A DNA stretch of 64,000 bases from Pyrinomonas methylaliphatogenes (lineage in GTDB: Bacteria > Acidobacteriota > Blastocatellia > Pyrinomonadales > Pyrinomonadaceae), in contig NZ_CBXV010000008.1 of NCBI RefSeq assembly GCF_000820845.2, forward strand, positions 666,705 through 730,704, read 5' to 3'. This document shows, piece by piece, positions 17,746 through 28,066 of this stretch (its first letter is position 1; each line of letters begins with the position of its first letter). The translations under genes and the position numbers were made by a program. The notes beneath the pieces were generated by a model. That model had not been told where the DNA came from, did no database searches, and worked only from the letters and a program-made list of their open reading frames with translations.

Positions 17746-18657
17746 TCATTTGCTCAAACCATCAACCAGAAGCGAGGCGAGCCGCGAGATAAGAAGTAGC
17801 CCCGGATTGTCTACGCTCCAGATGATCTCCGGCATGTCGTCGCACGTAATCGCCATCGCGATGCGACCGCGCGGCGTATAGACGATGCCGACGTCGCTGC
17901 GCAAGCGATCGAGCGCGCCGGTCTTGTTGGCCACTTCGACGCCGCGTAGCGCGCGCGGGATCCCGTCGCGATATTGCTGGCGCTTCATGATGGCCAACAT
18001 CTCGCGAGAAGCTTCAGTGTTGACGACCTCGCCGCGCTCGAGCTTTTCCAAAAGCGCGACCATCTCGCGCGGCGTGCTCACGCCGAGGCCGAAACGTTTG
18101 TTTTCAGGGATCATTCCGGCGCGACTCTCGCCGCCGCCGCCGACCTTCCGCAACACGCGCGTCTGTTTCAACCCGAGCTGGTCCATCCGATCGTTCACCG
18201 CATCCGTCGTGATTTGATCGAGAATAAGATTGGTCGCCGTGTTGTCGCTAAGGATGATCATCAAGCGCACGGCGTCGCGCAATGTGAGGCGCAATCCGTC
18301 GGAAAGCTCAAGCAGGATGCCGGAGCCGGAGACCTTCTTCGCTTCCGTCAGGACCAACTCATCATCCCATTTCGCTTTGCCCTCAGCGACGCGCGCGAAG
18401 ACTTCGACCATGATCGGAACCTTGATCGTGCTCGCCGTGCGCACGCGGTCGTCGGCGCCGAATCCGTAGCTCGCTCCCGTATCGAGATTCTTCGCAAAAA
18501 GACTGACATGCCCCTTGAACTTGGAGATCTCAGCGCGGACGCGCTGGTCCAGCGCCTTCATCTTGTCATCCCGCGATGAAGGCGCCTGTGCTGCGATTGA
18601 GATCGAGGCAAAACACAGAAGGCAGAATGCGCATATCGAAAGCCCGTATGACCTCAT
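17746..18657 (-). CDS. Class A beta-lactamase-related serine hydrolase
   Basis: 303 residues with a signal peptide (1-23, CAFCLLCFASISIAAQ). The three catalytic motifs of penicillin-recognising enzymes are present and correctly spaced: Ser76-x-x-Lys79 (STIK), Ser137-Asp-Asn (SDN) and Lys245-Thr-Gly (KTG). The omega-loop E-x-x-L-N of class A beta-lactamases is not recognisable; that region reads GGGGESRAGMIPENKRFG. Without the general-base glutamate it may be a poor beta-lactamase and could act as a peptidase or esterase in the periplasm. Glu177 in GGGGES might substitute. No regulator of the AmpR/BlaI type is adjacent, so no resistance cassette is suggested. Confidence 0.82.
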   Translation of the reverse strand: MRSYGLSICAFCLLCFASISIAAQAPSSRDDKMKALDQRVRAEISKFKGHVSLFAKNLDTGASYGFGADDRVRTASTIKVPIMVEVFARVAEGKAKWDDELVLTEAKKVSGSGILLELSDGLRLTLRDAVRLMIILSDNTATNLILDQITTDAVNDRMDQLGLKQTRVLRKVGGGGESRAGMIPENKRFGLGVSTPREMVALLEKLERGEVVNTEASREMLAIMKRQQYRDGIPRALRGVEVANKTGALDRLRSDVGIVYTPRGRIAMAITCDDMPEIIWSVDNPGLLLISRLASLLVDGLSK

Positions 18658-18874
18658 GGTCGTCTCGTCCCCTTGTGGCTAAGGTGTGGAGGAACAAGAC
18701 GGCATTTAACCTGAATGGGTCGGTCGTCCGCAAGCGCGAGAGGGCGAGGGCGAATTTTAAGCTGCGCTCGAGCCATTGCCGCTCGGTGAGATGAAAAGGA
18801 AGATCGAGCGAGGATCTTCTTCGCCCGATCTTCCCGCAAAGGAGCGGCGCTGGCGCAGGATCGATGCGCGCCAT

Positions 18875-20338
18875 TCACTCGTGGGCTGGCGCTGCAGACG
18901 CTGCCGTAGACGTTGACATCGCATTGCGCTCGATGGCGCGCGTCGGCGTAAGCTCCAGATCCAAATTGTATCCTTCTTCGCCGTGTTGCGTAAGGTCGAG
19001 CCCCGTCACTTCGTCATCTTCGCTAACACGAAGGCCGATCGTCGAATCGAGGACCTTCAGGATGATGAACGAACCGACGATGGCGAGCGCGATGGAGACG
19101 ATGACGCCGATCAATTGATTGAGCACCTGCGCCGCGTTACCATCAACCAGGCCGACAGGCAGCGGATTGCCAGCCGAATCTTTGAAGATCGGGTTGATCG
19201 CTTTGGTGGCGAAAACTCCGGTCAGGAGCGCGCCGATGGTCCCGCCCGTGCCGTGCACGCCGAAAACGTCGAGCGAATCGTCATAGCCGAAGCGCTTCTT
19301 CACCTCGGTCACCATCAGGAAACATCCGACGCTCGCTACGACGCCGATGATCAAAGCGGCCATCGGCGTGACGAAACCGGATGCGGGTGTGATCCCGACA
19401 AGTCCCGCAACCGCTCCCGACAACGCGCCGAGGACGGTCGGTTTGCCGTGTCGAATCCATTCGGCGAACATCCAGCCGAGCGCGGCGGAAGCGGCGGCAA
19501 AATGGGTGACGACGAAAGCGTTAGCCGCAAGTCCGTTGCTCGATAGAGCGCTGCCCGCATTGAAACCGAACCAGCCGACCCACAGCAAGCAAGCGCCGAT
19601 GAAGGTCAGGACCATGTTATGAGGCAGCATCGGAACTTTCGGATAGCCCAAACGCCGTCCGAGGATGATGGCGCACACCAGCGCGGAGAAGCCCGAAGAG
19701 ATGTGGACCACCGTTCCGCCCGCGAAATCGAGCGCCGGAACACGTCCGCCGAGCGCAGCGTTGAGAAATCCGCCCTTGCCCCACACCATGTGGGCCAGTG
19801 GGAAGTAGACGAACGTCGCCCACAACACCATGAAGATGAGCATCGCGCTGAACTTCATGCGCTCGGCGAACGCGCCAGTGATGAGCGCCGGAGTGATGAT
19901 GGCGAACATCAGTTGAAAGACCATGAAGGTCTGTTGCGGGATGGTGGCCGCGTAATCCGCATTCGGTTCCATCCCGACGCCGCGCAGGAATAGGTAGCTT
20001 GTCCCACCGAAGAACGGCGTGCCTTCGGAAAAGGCGATGCTGTAGCCGTAAAGCGCCCAAAGCACCGTGATGACGGCCATCAACGAGAAGCTTTGCATCA
20101 TCGTCGCCAGCACGTTCTTCTTGCGCACAAGGCCGCCGTAAAAGAGCGCCAACCCAGGGCCCGTCATCAGCAAGACGAGCGCCGCGCTCATCAGCATCCA
20201 AGCGTTGTCGCCAGCGCTCTGCGCCGCGCTGACGCTCGTCTCAAGACGGCTCAAGCGCTCTTCCACTCCTTGTGCCAAAGCGCTTGTCGCGAATAGGCAG
20301 CCAATAATCGCCATATGAAAGGTCCTACAAGCTGACAT
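18875..20338 (-). CDS. amt: Ammonium transporter, Amt family
   Basis: 487 residues. A cleavable N-terminal signal (about 1-21, MAIIGCLFATSALA) and a short helical stretch (VEERLSRLETSVSAAQ) precede about eleven membrane helices. Recognisable blocks are GPGLALFYGGLVRKKNVL, the periplasmic-gate region FFGGTSYLFLRGVGMEPN, and DFAGGTVVHISSGFSALV with the pore His; a second His lies in FGVHGTGGTIGALLTGVF. It conducts ammonium across the inner membrane and is gated by GlnK/GlnB. The ATG at 20338 is chosen because AAGGAGA lies eight bases upstream and it gives a proper signal peptide. The PII partner is not fused in an amt-glnK operon but lies across the divergent glnD gene. Confidence 0.94.
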   Translation of the reverse strand: MSACRTFHMAIIGCLFATSALAQGVEERLSRLETSVSAAQSAGDNAWMLMSAALVLLMTGPGLALFYGGLVRKKNVLATMMQSFSLMAVITVLWALYGYSIAFSEGTPFFGGTSYLFLRGVGMEPNADYAATIPQQTFMVFQLMFAIITPALITGAFAERMKFSAMLIFMVLWATFVYFPLAHMVWGKGGFLNAALGGRVPALDFAGGTVVHISSGFSALVCAIILGRRLGYPKVPMLPHNMVLTFIGACLLWVGWFGFNAGSALSSNGLAANAFVVTHFAAASAALGWMFAEWIRHGKPTVLGALSGAVAGLVGITPASGFVTPMAALIIGVVASVGCFLMVTEVKKRFGYDDSLDVFGVHGTGGTIGALLTGVFATKAINPIFKDSAGNPLPVGLVDGNAAQVLNQLIGVIVSIALAIVGSFIILKVLDSTIGLRVSEDDEVTGLDLTQHGEEGYNLDLELTPTRAIERNAMSTSTAASAAPAHE

Positions 20339-20733
20339 CGTCTTATCTCCTTTTGTTCGAATATGACTTGGGGAGATCCCAAAGCGGCAGGCTGCGATGA
20401 TTGCGTGTGGCCGCGCAGACCAAAAGCGCTTAGCCAATCGATAAGTAAAATGATCGACGAACTACTCGTAGCGCGCCTCCAGACAGTTACGGACTGAACC
20501 CGCTTGGAAGTCGCACAAGGAGCTTGACAACGCCCCGGCCTTCCTGTGAAAGTCGCCAAAGACCGGGCGGTCAACGGCTGCCGTCTGAAGAAGCGACAAT
20601 TTTAGCGATCACGTAGCTTTTTGCAATACCTAAATTTTCGGCCTCTGTTGGTGCGTTTCTGGGGCAAATTTGCTATTGCTTCTTTACGAATTTTTTGTAA
20701 AAGCTCTCGGTGCTCAAAGCGGGTGGCGAGATT
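20339..20733. other. Divergent intergenic region between amt and glnD
   Basis: 395 bp shared by two nitrogen genes. It holds the amt ribosome site (20346-20354) and a GC-rich imperfect inverted repeat around 20532-20562. It ends in an AT-rich stretch (about 20620-20705). I cannot define a promoter with confidence on either strand. Confidence 0.5.
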
Positions 20734-23439
20734 ATGGATCCGGCGACGAGCGCGTATCGGCGTAAGGTTCAAGCCCATGCGGCGAGGCGTCTCGCCGCGC
20801 TCTCCGGCGTCTCCGATCCGGTCGAGGCGGCAGCTCAGCTTCGCGCCTTCATCAAGCTCGAGGACGAGCGATTGAAGATCGCGCATCGGTGTGGCGCGCC
20901 CGGTAGCTGGACGGTCACTGCGCGCAGCTTTGCGCTCGATTGTTTGATCGAACGCATCTTCCAACATCTCAAACGATCTGGCGAAGCGAGCGAGGCTTTG
21001 CGCGTGGCCTCGAGCAGTTTCGCTCTGATCGCCATCGGGGGCTACGGTCGTCGCGAGCTTTCATTCAGCTCCGATATAGATCTGCTCTTTCTGTCAACCG
21101 GCCATCGGCGCGCGGCGGCGAAGCTTGTGACCGAAGAGGCGCTTCGCTTGTTGTGGGATGCGGGGCTAACGGTCGGCCATAGTCTGCGCACAATCAGCGA
21201 GACGTTGGCGGCAGCGCGCGCCGATGTGCATCTGCAAACGGCCCTCTTCAGTTCGCGATTGGTGATCGGGAGCGCGATGCTGTTCGAAAGTTTCGAGGCG
21301 GCGCTTGAGATCGAGCGCGAGCGGCGACGATCCGAGATTATCGCGGCTATTTGCGAAGAGCATGAGCAGAGGCGGCGGAGCTTTGGGGCTGAAGTTTGCG
21401 TCCAGGAGCCTCACATCAAAGAGGGCTGTGGTGGGTTGCGTGATCTGCACACGGTTTTGTGGATCGCGCGCCTCACCAACGGATGCCGCGCCCTCGATGA
21501 ACTCGGCGCGAGCGAGTTGCTGAGCAAAGAGGAGGAGGAAAAACTCATCCGCGCGCGCGATTTCTTGCTGCGCGTGCGTTGCGAAGCGCACCTGCTTGGC
21601 GGACGGCGGGCCGACCGTTTGACATTCGATCTGCAGCCGGAATTGGCGGCGCGTTTGGGTTACCGGGCCGATACGCATCTGGCGGCGTCGGAGAAATTCA
21701 TGCGCGACTACTACCGACACGCGCTGGCGATCAGCCGCGCGTGCGATAAGGCGATCGCGTTGGCAACAGAAAAACGACTGCCGCGCGCGCGGTGGTTCCT
21801 ATGGCGCCGCGCGGCAAGACCGTTCATCGTCGAAAATGGGCGTGTGTATCTGAACGACGAGGCGGCCAGCAGTTTGCGTCGCGCCCCGCTCCTTTACTTC
21901 GAGGCCTTCGCGCGCGCGCAGGAGAGCGGCGCGGAGCTTTCGCACAATCTCCTGCAAGCGTTGGAGGCCAATCTGGATCTGATCGATCGCAAATTCCGCC
22001 ATTCGCCCGAGGCGGCGCAGGCTTTTCTACAGATCTTGCGGCGACGTGGGCGCGTCGCGCGCGCGTTGCGCATGATGCGCGACACTGGCTTTCTTTCGCG
22101 TTATCTGCCGGAGTTCGATCGGATCAGTCTTCTCATCCAGCACGATTTTTATCACCACTACACGATCGACGAGCATACGCTCAAGGCGATCGAAGCGCTC
22201 GATGAATTGAGTCGCAGCCAGGATGAACAGCGCGCGCACTGGCGTGCCGTCTTCGATCAGATCGAAGATGTCGCCCTGCTTTATCTGGCCGTTCTGTTGC
22301 ACGATTTCGGTAAAGGGCGCGGGCGCGGACATGCCGCCCGCGGCGCGCTCGTCGCGGCGCGTGTCTGTCGGCGATTGCATTTAGATCCAGCGAGCAGCGC
22401 GAAGATCGTCCTTTTGACCAAGCATCACCTTTTGATGGCGCATCTTGCGCAACGCCGCGATCTGACCGATCCGCGCATCGTTCAGCGCTTCGCCGCGCAG
22501 ATAGAGTCGTTGGATGCGCTCAACATGTTGCTCTTGCTCACTTATGCGGATCTACATGGCGTCGCGCCGGGCGTGTGGAGCGATTGGAAGGGAAGGCTGT
22601 TGTGGGATCTTTACATGCGCGCGCGCAAGGTTTTAACGGGCGAGCCGTTGATCAGCGCCCCGAGCGCTCGCGCGCTGCGCAAAGAGCGCGTCCTCGCTCT
22701 GCTGCAGGGCGAGATCCCGCCGAGCGAGATCGAGCGCCATTTCGCCTTGCTTCCGGAAAAGTATGCCCTCACGTTTGATGCCGAAGCGATCGCTAGGCAT
22801 CTCCGCTTGATCAAGCGCCTCGATGATGTGTGGAGTTGGCAATGGCGCCCTTTCAGCCGCGACACGACCGAACTCACCATCTGTACGCGAGATCGACACG
22901 CACTCTTTGCCGATATCGCTGGCGCGCTGGCGTCGCATGGGATCGAGATCCTGAGCGCGGAGTTGAACACGCGCGAAGACGGACTTGTCATAGATCAATT
23001 TGTTCTGCGCGAAGCGGCGACACATCAAGCGGTCGAGGAACGGCGGCGCGGAAGGATCGAACGCGCTTTGCGTGCGGCGATAGCCGGGGAGAGCGATGTC
23101 GCCGCGCAGGTCGAGCGTTGGCGAGCGCGTAACGCTCCGCGCCGGATGCGCGCGCGCGCAGAGCGCAGTCCGACGCCACGGGTGACGTGCGATAGCGAGG
23201 CCGCGCAGCTTTACACTGTGCTCGAAGTGTGCGTGGCGGACGAACCCGGCTTGGCTTATCGCATCGCGCGCATCGTCGCCGATCTGGGTTTTGAGATCGT
23301 TTGCGCGCGCATAAGCACCGAGAAACATTACGCGCTCGATGTCTTCTACGTCACTGATGAAGAGGGGAACAAACTCTCAGCGACACAGGAAGAAGAGCTC
23401 TGCCGCGCGCTTCGCCGTGCGTTGGCGATCGAGGCATAA
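20734..23439 (+). CDS. glnD: [Protein-PII] uridylyltransferase / uridylyl-removing enzyme
   Basis: 901 residues, the usual GlnD length. The nucleotidyltransferase domain has IGGYGRRELSFSSDIDLLFL near residue 100-120 with the G-x-G and D-x-D metal ligands. A GlnD PII-linker follows, then the HD domain (AVLLHDFGKGRGRGHA, about residues 515-530) that removes UMP. Two C-terminal ACT domains (about 710-770 and 830-900) sense glutamine. The enzyme uridylylates PII when glutamine is low and deuridylylates it when high. ATG 20734 gives MDPATSAYRR; an in-frame GTG at 20710 is possible. glnB, its substrate, starts 91 bp downstream on the same strand. Confidence 0.95.
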   Translation: MDPATSAYRRKVQAHAARRLAALSGVSDPVEAAAQLRAFIKLEDERLKIAHRCGAPGSWTVTARSFALDCLIERIFQHLKRSGEASEALRVASSSFALIAIGGYGRRELSFSSDIDLLFLSTGHRRAAAKLVTEEALRLLWDAGLTVGHSLRTISETLAAARADVHLQTALFSSRLVIGSAMLFESFEAALEIERERRRSEIIAAICEEHEQRRRSFGAEVCVQEPHIKEGCGGLRDLHTVLWIARLTNGCRALDELGASELLSKEEEEKLIRARDFLLRVRCEAHLLGGRRADRLTFDLQPELAARLGYRADTHLAASEKFMRDYYRHALAISRACDKAIALATEKRLPRARWFLWRRAARPFIVENGRVYLNDEAASSLRRAPLLYFEAFARAQESGAELSHNLLQALEANLDLIDRKFRHSPEAAQAFLQILRRRGRVARALRMMRDTGFLSRYLPEFDRISLLIQHDFYHHYTIDEHTLKAIEALDELSRSQDEQRAHWRAVFDQIEDVALLYLAVLLHDFGKGRGRGHAARGALVAARVCRRLHLDPASSAKIVLLTKHHLLMAHLAQRRDLTDPRIVQRFAAQIESLDALNMLLLLTYADLHGVAPGVWSDWKGRLLWDLYMRARKVLTGEPLISAPSARALRKERVLALLQGEIPPSEIERHFALLPEKYALTFDAEAIARHLRLIKRLDDVWSWQWRPFSRDTTELTICTRDRHALFADIAGALASHGIEILSAELNTREDGLVIDQFVLREAATHQAVEERRRGRIERALRAAIAGESDVAAQVERWRARNAPRRMRARAERSPTPRVTCDSEAAQLYTVLEVCVADEPGLAYRIARIVADLGFEIVCARISTEKHYALDVFYVTDEEGNKLSATQEEELCRALRRALAIEA

Positions 23440-23476
23440 CCGGTGAAAGCCATCGCCCTATGCGCGCGACACATAA

Positions 23477-23869
<393 letters not shown>

Positions 23870-24090
23870 GGACGGTTTCAGACACGCGACCGCGAATCGA
23901 AGGCCGATGACGGACGATGCGCGGTCGCGTGCGCTAAAGACTATGGTCCCATTTCCCCGACCCGCGAAGCGCCCCTCGGCGCGCCAGAGATCCGATCCCC
24001 AGCTCATCGCCCTCGAGTCGAGGCGATAGGGATCGATCTCTGTCGTTCATGACCGAAGAAGCTAAAAAACCGTTCGCCGCTTAAGCTTCA

Positions 24091-24249
24091 TCAGATGCGG
24101 CCCAGCAACAGCAAGATGATGATGATCAAAAGGATCAACCCAAGCAATCCGCTCGGATAGTAACCCCATCCGCGGCTATATGGCCATGTGGGTAGGGCGC
24201 CGATCAGGAGCAGGATCAGAATGATGAGCAGAATCGTCCCGATCGTCAT
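24091..24249 (-). CDS. DUF3309 family small membrane protein
   Basis: 52 residues, two hydrophobic helices (ILLIILILLLIGALP and GLLGLILLIIIILLLLGRI) around a short polar loop containing WPYSRGWGYYPSG. This is the layout of the DUF3309 family of tiny inner-membrane proteins of unknown role. A GGAGG box lies seven bases before the ATG at 24249, which supports a real gene despite its size. It stands alone between glnB and the amidohydrolase. Confidence 0.85.
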   Translation of the reverse strand: MTIGTILLIILILLLIGALPTWPYSRGWGYYPSGLLGLILLIIIILLLLGRI

Positions 24250-24521
24250 CGGAAAACCTCCTCACCTTGGCTGGATGGAACTCACACTGCGACTTCAGTA
24301 TGCGCTTATGTGCGTTTCGAGTCAATGAGATTTTTCTTGATCGAAAAGCCCAATCGGCACGGGTGACGAGATGATCGGAAGAACCGAAGGTAGAGTTCAT
24401 CGAGATCATTCCTAATGTCGGCAATTCCGAGAACGGCCTCGCGCCCATCGCTGGTTTACGCGCGAAGCGGGTGGCTCTGCGCCATAGAAGATCTTTCGGT
24501 TCCAACCGATCTCGCGGCCTT

Positions 24522-25889
24522 TCATTCGGCATGACGGTCGAGATAGTCGAGCAACACGTTGGCCATCACCTTGACGCCGATCACGAGCGACTCTTCGTCC
24601 ACATCGAACTCGGGCGTATGGACCATCGCCGTAATGCCGCGCGCCGGATTAGCGACTCCGAGAAAGTAGTAGAAGCCGGGAATGACCTTCTGGTAGTAAG
24701 AGAAGTCTTCCGCGCCCATTTGCGGCAAAGGCGCAATGACGTTCTTCTCGCCGACGACGCGACGCAAAGTCGGCAGCATCTCTGCGACCAGTTGAGGATC
24801 GTTGTAGGTCACGGCGGCGCCTTCTTCGTACTGCATCTCGAAAGTCGCGCCGTAAGCTGAAGTTATGCCGGCGACGGTTTCGCGCATCAACTTCTGGACC
24901 TGGCGCCGCACGTCTTCGCTCAAGGTTCGGACGGTCCCTTCGAGCTTAACTTCATCGGCGATGATGTTGAAACGGTTGCCCCCTTGAATGATGCCGACCG
25001 TGATGACGAGAGGCTCTTGAGTGTTGATGCGACGGCTGCGGATCGTCTGCAAAGCCATGACACACTCAGCGGCGACGACTACGGCATCGATGCCCTCATG
25101 TGGATAGGCTCCATGAACCTTCTTGCCGCGAATTGTGATGACGAAACGATCTGAGGAGGCCATCGCTGGACCAGAGTTGTAGCCAATCTTCCCGATTTCG
25201 ATGGTCGGCATGACGTGGAGACCGAAGATCGCTTGTGGACGCGGGTCATCGAGCGCGCCTTCTTTAATCATCAACGGTGCGCCGCCCTCCTCGCCGGGGG
25301 GCGGACCTTCCTCTGCTGGTTGAAAGATGAACTTGACGCTCCCGCGGATCTCATCGCGCATCCGGCTGAGGATCTCGGCCACGCCGAGCGCGATCGTCGT
25401 GTGAACATCGTGCCCGCAGGCGTGTTTGACGCCCGGCACGCGCGATTTATACGGAACCTCGATCGTCTCTTGAATCGGGAGCGCGTCCATGTCAGCGCGC
25501 ACGGCGACGACTGGACCAGGCTTCGATCCTTTGAGCAAGGCGACGACGCCGTGACGGGCGACGCCGGTTCGTACCTGATCGAACCCGAGCGCTTTCAATT
25601 TTTCGGCGACGATCCTAGAGGTGCGCTCTTCGCGGTTCGATAGCTCCGGATGCATGTGGAAATCGCGCCGTTGTTCGATCAGCCTAGCGCGCAAGCTCTC
25701 GGCTGCTTGCGCGATGCGCTCTTCGCGCGTGGCGCTTATGGGACCTTCGGCCAACGCGGTGCGGCATCCGATACAGAGCGAGATGATCGCTGGCGCGGCC
25801 CACGCGAGCCTCTTCATGGGCGAAGGAAAGCGGCGTAATGCGAAGAGTCCCCGACGAGGACTTTTCATGCGGTGTGGAAACGTAAGCAT
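24522..25889 (-). CDS. M20 family metallo-amidohydrolase (secreted)
   Basis: About 455 residues. It belongs to the M20D amidohydrolases that cleave N-acyl or hippurate-type amides and IAA-amino acid conjugates. Dinuclear metal ligands are seen in RADMDALPIQE, ACGHDVHTTIALG, FQPAEEGPPPGEEGG and GLHVMP. A bacterial exopeptidase dimerisation domain (about 235-345) includes GKKVHGAYPHEG. The N-terminal hydrophobic stretch (MKRLAWAAPAIISLCIGCRTALA, from residue 25) is a signal peptide, so the enzyme is likely periplasmic. Starts at 25889, 25868 and 25817 are all possible; AAAGG precedes the first. It is divergent from the permease, and substrates could be taken up by that transporter, but this is only a guess. 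Confidence 0.88.
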   Translation of the reverse strand: MLTFPHRMKSPRRGLFALRRFPSPMKRLAWAAPAIISLCIGCRTALAEGPISATREERIAQAAESLRARLIEQRRDFHMHPELSNREERTSRIVAEKLKALGFDQVRTGVARHGVVALLKGSKPGPVVAVRADMDALPIQETIEVPYKSRVPGVKHACGHDVHTTIALGVAEILSRMRDEIRGSVKFIFQPAEEGPPPGEEGGAPLMIKEGALDDPRPQAIFGLHVMPTIEIGKIGYNSGPAMASSDRFVITIRGKKVHGAYPHEGIDAVVVAAECVMALQTIRSRRINTQEPLVITVGIIQGGNRFNIIADEVKLEGTVRTLSEDVRRQVQKLMRETVAGITSAYGATFEMQYEEGAAVTYNDPQLVAEMLPTLRRVVGEKNVIAPLPQMGAEDFSYYQKVIPGFYYFLGVANPARGITAMVHTPEFDVDEESLVIGVKVMANVLLDYLDRHAE

Positions 25890-26185
25890 CCGACCTTTCG
25901 CCTTTCAGGGAGCGTTTTTGAGGGAAGATCTGTGAACGCGCGATGAAGTTACAACGTTTGCGCAAAGATCGTCAATCGGAAGCGAAGGTTGTTCGGCCCA
26001 TCTTCGAGCTGGCTCGACCGATTCGCTCGATGGTAAATTTTCGGCGTCCTGTAAGCGAAAGCGATGCGGGTCGAGTGCGCGCCGGAAAGATTCGGTCGGC
26101 TCGGAAGAGAGCGCGGGGCGGTTTCGGTGCGGCGATCAACGAATCGTGTCAAGATGGGAAGTTCATCTTCGAAAGCGGGGGTGTG

Positions 26186-27697
26186 ATGCGCGAAGACGGG
26201 AGCTTCGGGCTCAAACGCGGCCTCGGTCTACTCGATGCGACGGCGATCGTCATCGGTTCGATGATCGGTTCGGGCATCTTCATCGTTTCGGCTGAATCGG
26301 CACGGTTGGTCGGCGCGCCGGGATGGTTGCTGCTGGCCTGGTTGCTCGCGGGCGTTCTGACGATCACTGGCGCGTTGTGTTGCGCCGAGCTTGCAGCGAT
26401 GATGCCACAGGCGGGCGGGCAGTACGTTTTCTTGCGCGAAGCGTATCATCCGGCGATCGGATTTCTCTTCGGTTGGTCGCTCTTCATCGTCATACAGACG
26501 GGAACGATCGCCGCCGTCGCGGTCGCTTTCGCCAATTTCCTCGGAGTCTTTACCGATACAGTATCGCCCGCGCGCTACGTCGTCGCTCCCATCCGCGTAG
26601 GACCGTATGCCGTCAGCCTTTCGACGCAGCAGTTGGTCGCCATCGCGCTCATCCTGCTGCTGACGTGGACCAACACGCGCGGGCTTCGGGCGGGGAAGGT
26701 CGTGCAGAACCTCTTCACGTTCACGAAGACGGCGGCGCTGATCGGATTGATCGGCGTCGGGTTGCTCTTCGGCTGGAACGAACGTAGCGCGGCTTACACC
26801 TCTTCATGGTGGGATCCGTGGGCCAACGGTTGGACGCCGCAAAACGCGCAGCCGGGATTGCAAGCGTTCGGAGCGTTGGCTTTGCTGATGCTTCTGGGGC
26901 GCGCGATGACTGGTCCACTTTTTGCGCAATCGGCGTGGAACAACGTGACCTTCACCGGAAGCGAAACGCGCGATCCGGGACGCACGCTCCCACGCGCTCT
27001 GCTTTACGGTTGCAGCTTAGTCGTCGTCCTTTACCTTCTTGCCAATGTGGCCTACATCGTCACCTTGCCGCTTGAGGGGATTCAGCGCGCACCACAGGGG
27101 CGCGTAGCGACAGCGGCGATGCAAGCGATCTTGGGGACGCCAGGCCAGTTCATCATGGCCGCATGCATCATGATCTCGACTTTCGGTTGCGACAACGGAT
27201 TGATTCTCGCGGGCGCGCGCGTCTATTACGCGATGGCGCGCGATGGCCTCTTCTTCGCGCGGATCGGCGAGCTGAATGAACGGCGCGTGCCTGCTACGGC
27301 GCTTGTCGCGCAAGGGGTCTGGGCCTCGGCCTTGACTTTGCCGCGCACGATCTCATTCGATGAGCGGACCGGTGCCGTGCAGTATGGCAACGTTTATACG
27401 CAGCTTCTCGAATACATCATCGCCGCCGATCTCATCTTCTACGTTCTGATGGTTGGGGCAGTCATCATCATGCGATGGCGTCTACCGCACGCGCCGCGTC
27501 CCTATCGCACGTGGGGCTATCCGTTCGTGCCGTTGATTTACATCGCGTTGGCGGTCTCGCTCGTCTGTGATCTCATCTATCTTGCGCCGGCCACATCTGG
27601 GATCGGATTCTTGCTCGTCATGACTGGGCTGCCGATCTATTTCGTGAAGAGGGCCGCGTTACGATCCGTTCTGAAGAATGAGAGGGGCGAAGCGTAA
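26186..27697 (+). CDS. APC family amino-acid permease
   Basis: 503 residues from ATG 26186 (after a GGGGG stretch). The first helix carries the APC substrate motif GSMIGSGIFIV. About twelve to thirteen hydrophobic helices follow, including the typical SAWNNVTFTGSETRDPGRTLP loop that precedes helix 8 in the LAT/YfnA-like group. It imports or exchanges amino acids or amines across the inner membrane. The reading frame is open 243 bp further upstream, but that extension is charged, lacks a ribosome site and overlaps the divergent control region, so it is rejected. It faces the amidohydrolase gene back to back with a 296-bp gap. Confidence 0.88.
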   Translation: MREDGSFGLKRGLGLLDATAIVIGSMIGSGIFIVSAESARLVGAPGWLLLAWLLAGVLTITGALCCAELAAMMPQAGGQYVFLREAYHPAIGFLFGWSLFIVIQTGTIAAVAVAFANFLGVFTDTVSPARYVVAPIRVGPYAVSLSTQQLVAIALILLLTWTNTRGLRAGKVVQNLFTFTKTAALIGLIGVGLLFGWNERSAAYTSSWWDPWANGWTPQNAQPGLQAFGALALLMLLGRAMTGPLFAQSAWNNVTFTGSETRDPGRTLPRALLYGCSLVVVLYLLANVAYIVTLPLEGIQRAPQGRVATAAMQAILGTPGQFIMAACIMISTFGCDNGLILAGARVYYAMARDGLFFARIGELNERRVPATALVAQGVWASALTLPRTISFDERTGAVQYGNVYTQLLEYIIAADLIFYVLMVGAVIIMRWRLPHAPRPYRTWGYPFVPLIYIALAVSLVCDLIYLAPATSGIGFLLVMTGLPIYFVKRAALRSVLKNERGEA

Positions 27698-27722
27698 CGC
27701 GGCGCATGGTTCGTCAGTTCGC

Positions 27723-27995
27723 TCAGTGGACGGTCGAAGCGGGGAGAAGCGATCCGCGCCGATCGGCGGCGATTGCGTAGCCATCTTCGATGTGTCCGAT
27801 CATGCCGTGAAAATAGATCTCTGTGCCCGATAGAACGACCAGCACGTCGCCGGCCCTGATGCGCGGATTTTCGACGCGAAAACGTATGACCGTCGCGTGC
27901 CCGTTCTCCTGTTCGAGCGTTTCGAAGGTGAACTTATCCGCTTCGACGACGACCGTTTGCGAGGTGTTAGTATAATTCGGTCTCTCCTCTGGCAT
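27723..27995 (-). CDS. Small conserved-looking protein of unknown function
   Basis: 90 residues, starting at ATG 27995 after a near-perfect GGGAGGT box. Not recognised. It is rich in beta-type sequence (VVVEADKFTFETLEQ, VLVVLSGTEIYFHGMIGHIEDG) and has no signal peptide, membrane helix or cysteine. The repeated VL and GxI pattern suggests a small beta-barrel fold. It lies 71 bp downstream of another unknown gene on the same strand, and the pair may be one operon. Confidence 0.7.
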   Translation of the reverse strand: MPEERPNYTNTSQTVVVEADKFTFETLEQENGHATVIRFRVENPRIRAGDVLVVLSGTEIYFHGMIGHIEDGYAIAADRRGSLLPASTVH

Positions 27996-28066
27996 TTCTG
28001 GACCTCCCTTTCGAAAATTCGGCGCGCGTCGATCGCTTGGTCGCTTGAAGCTGACGAACGCGCGAT

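Noticed and set aside
17746-18657. Mobile resistance cassette around the beta-lactamase-like gene
   Set aside because: No transposase, inverted repeats or regulator nearby, and base composition matches the neighbours.
20657-20675. Sigma-54-like promoter (TGGGGC ... TTGCT) before glnD
   Set aside because: Tempting in a nitrogen locus, but the GG-to-GC spacing is nine instead of ten bases and the first element is GGGGC rather than GGCAC.
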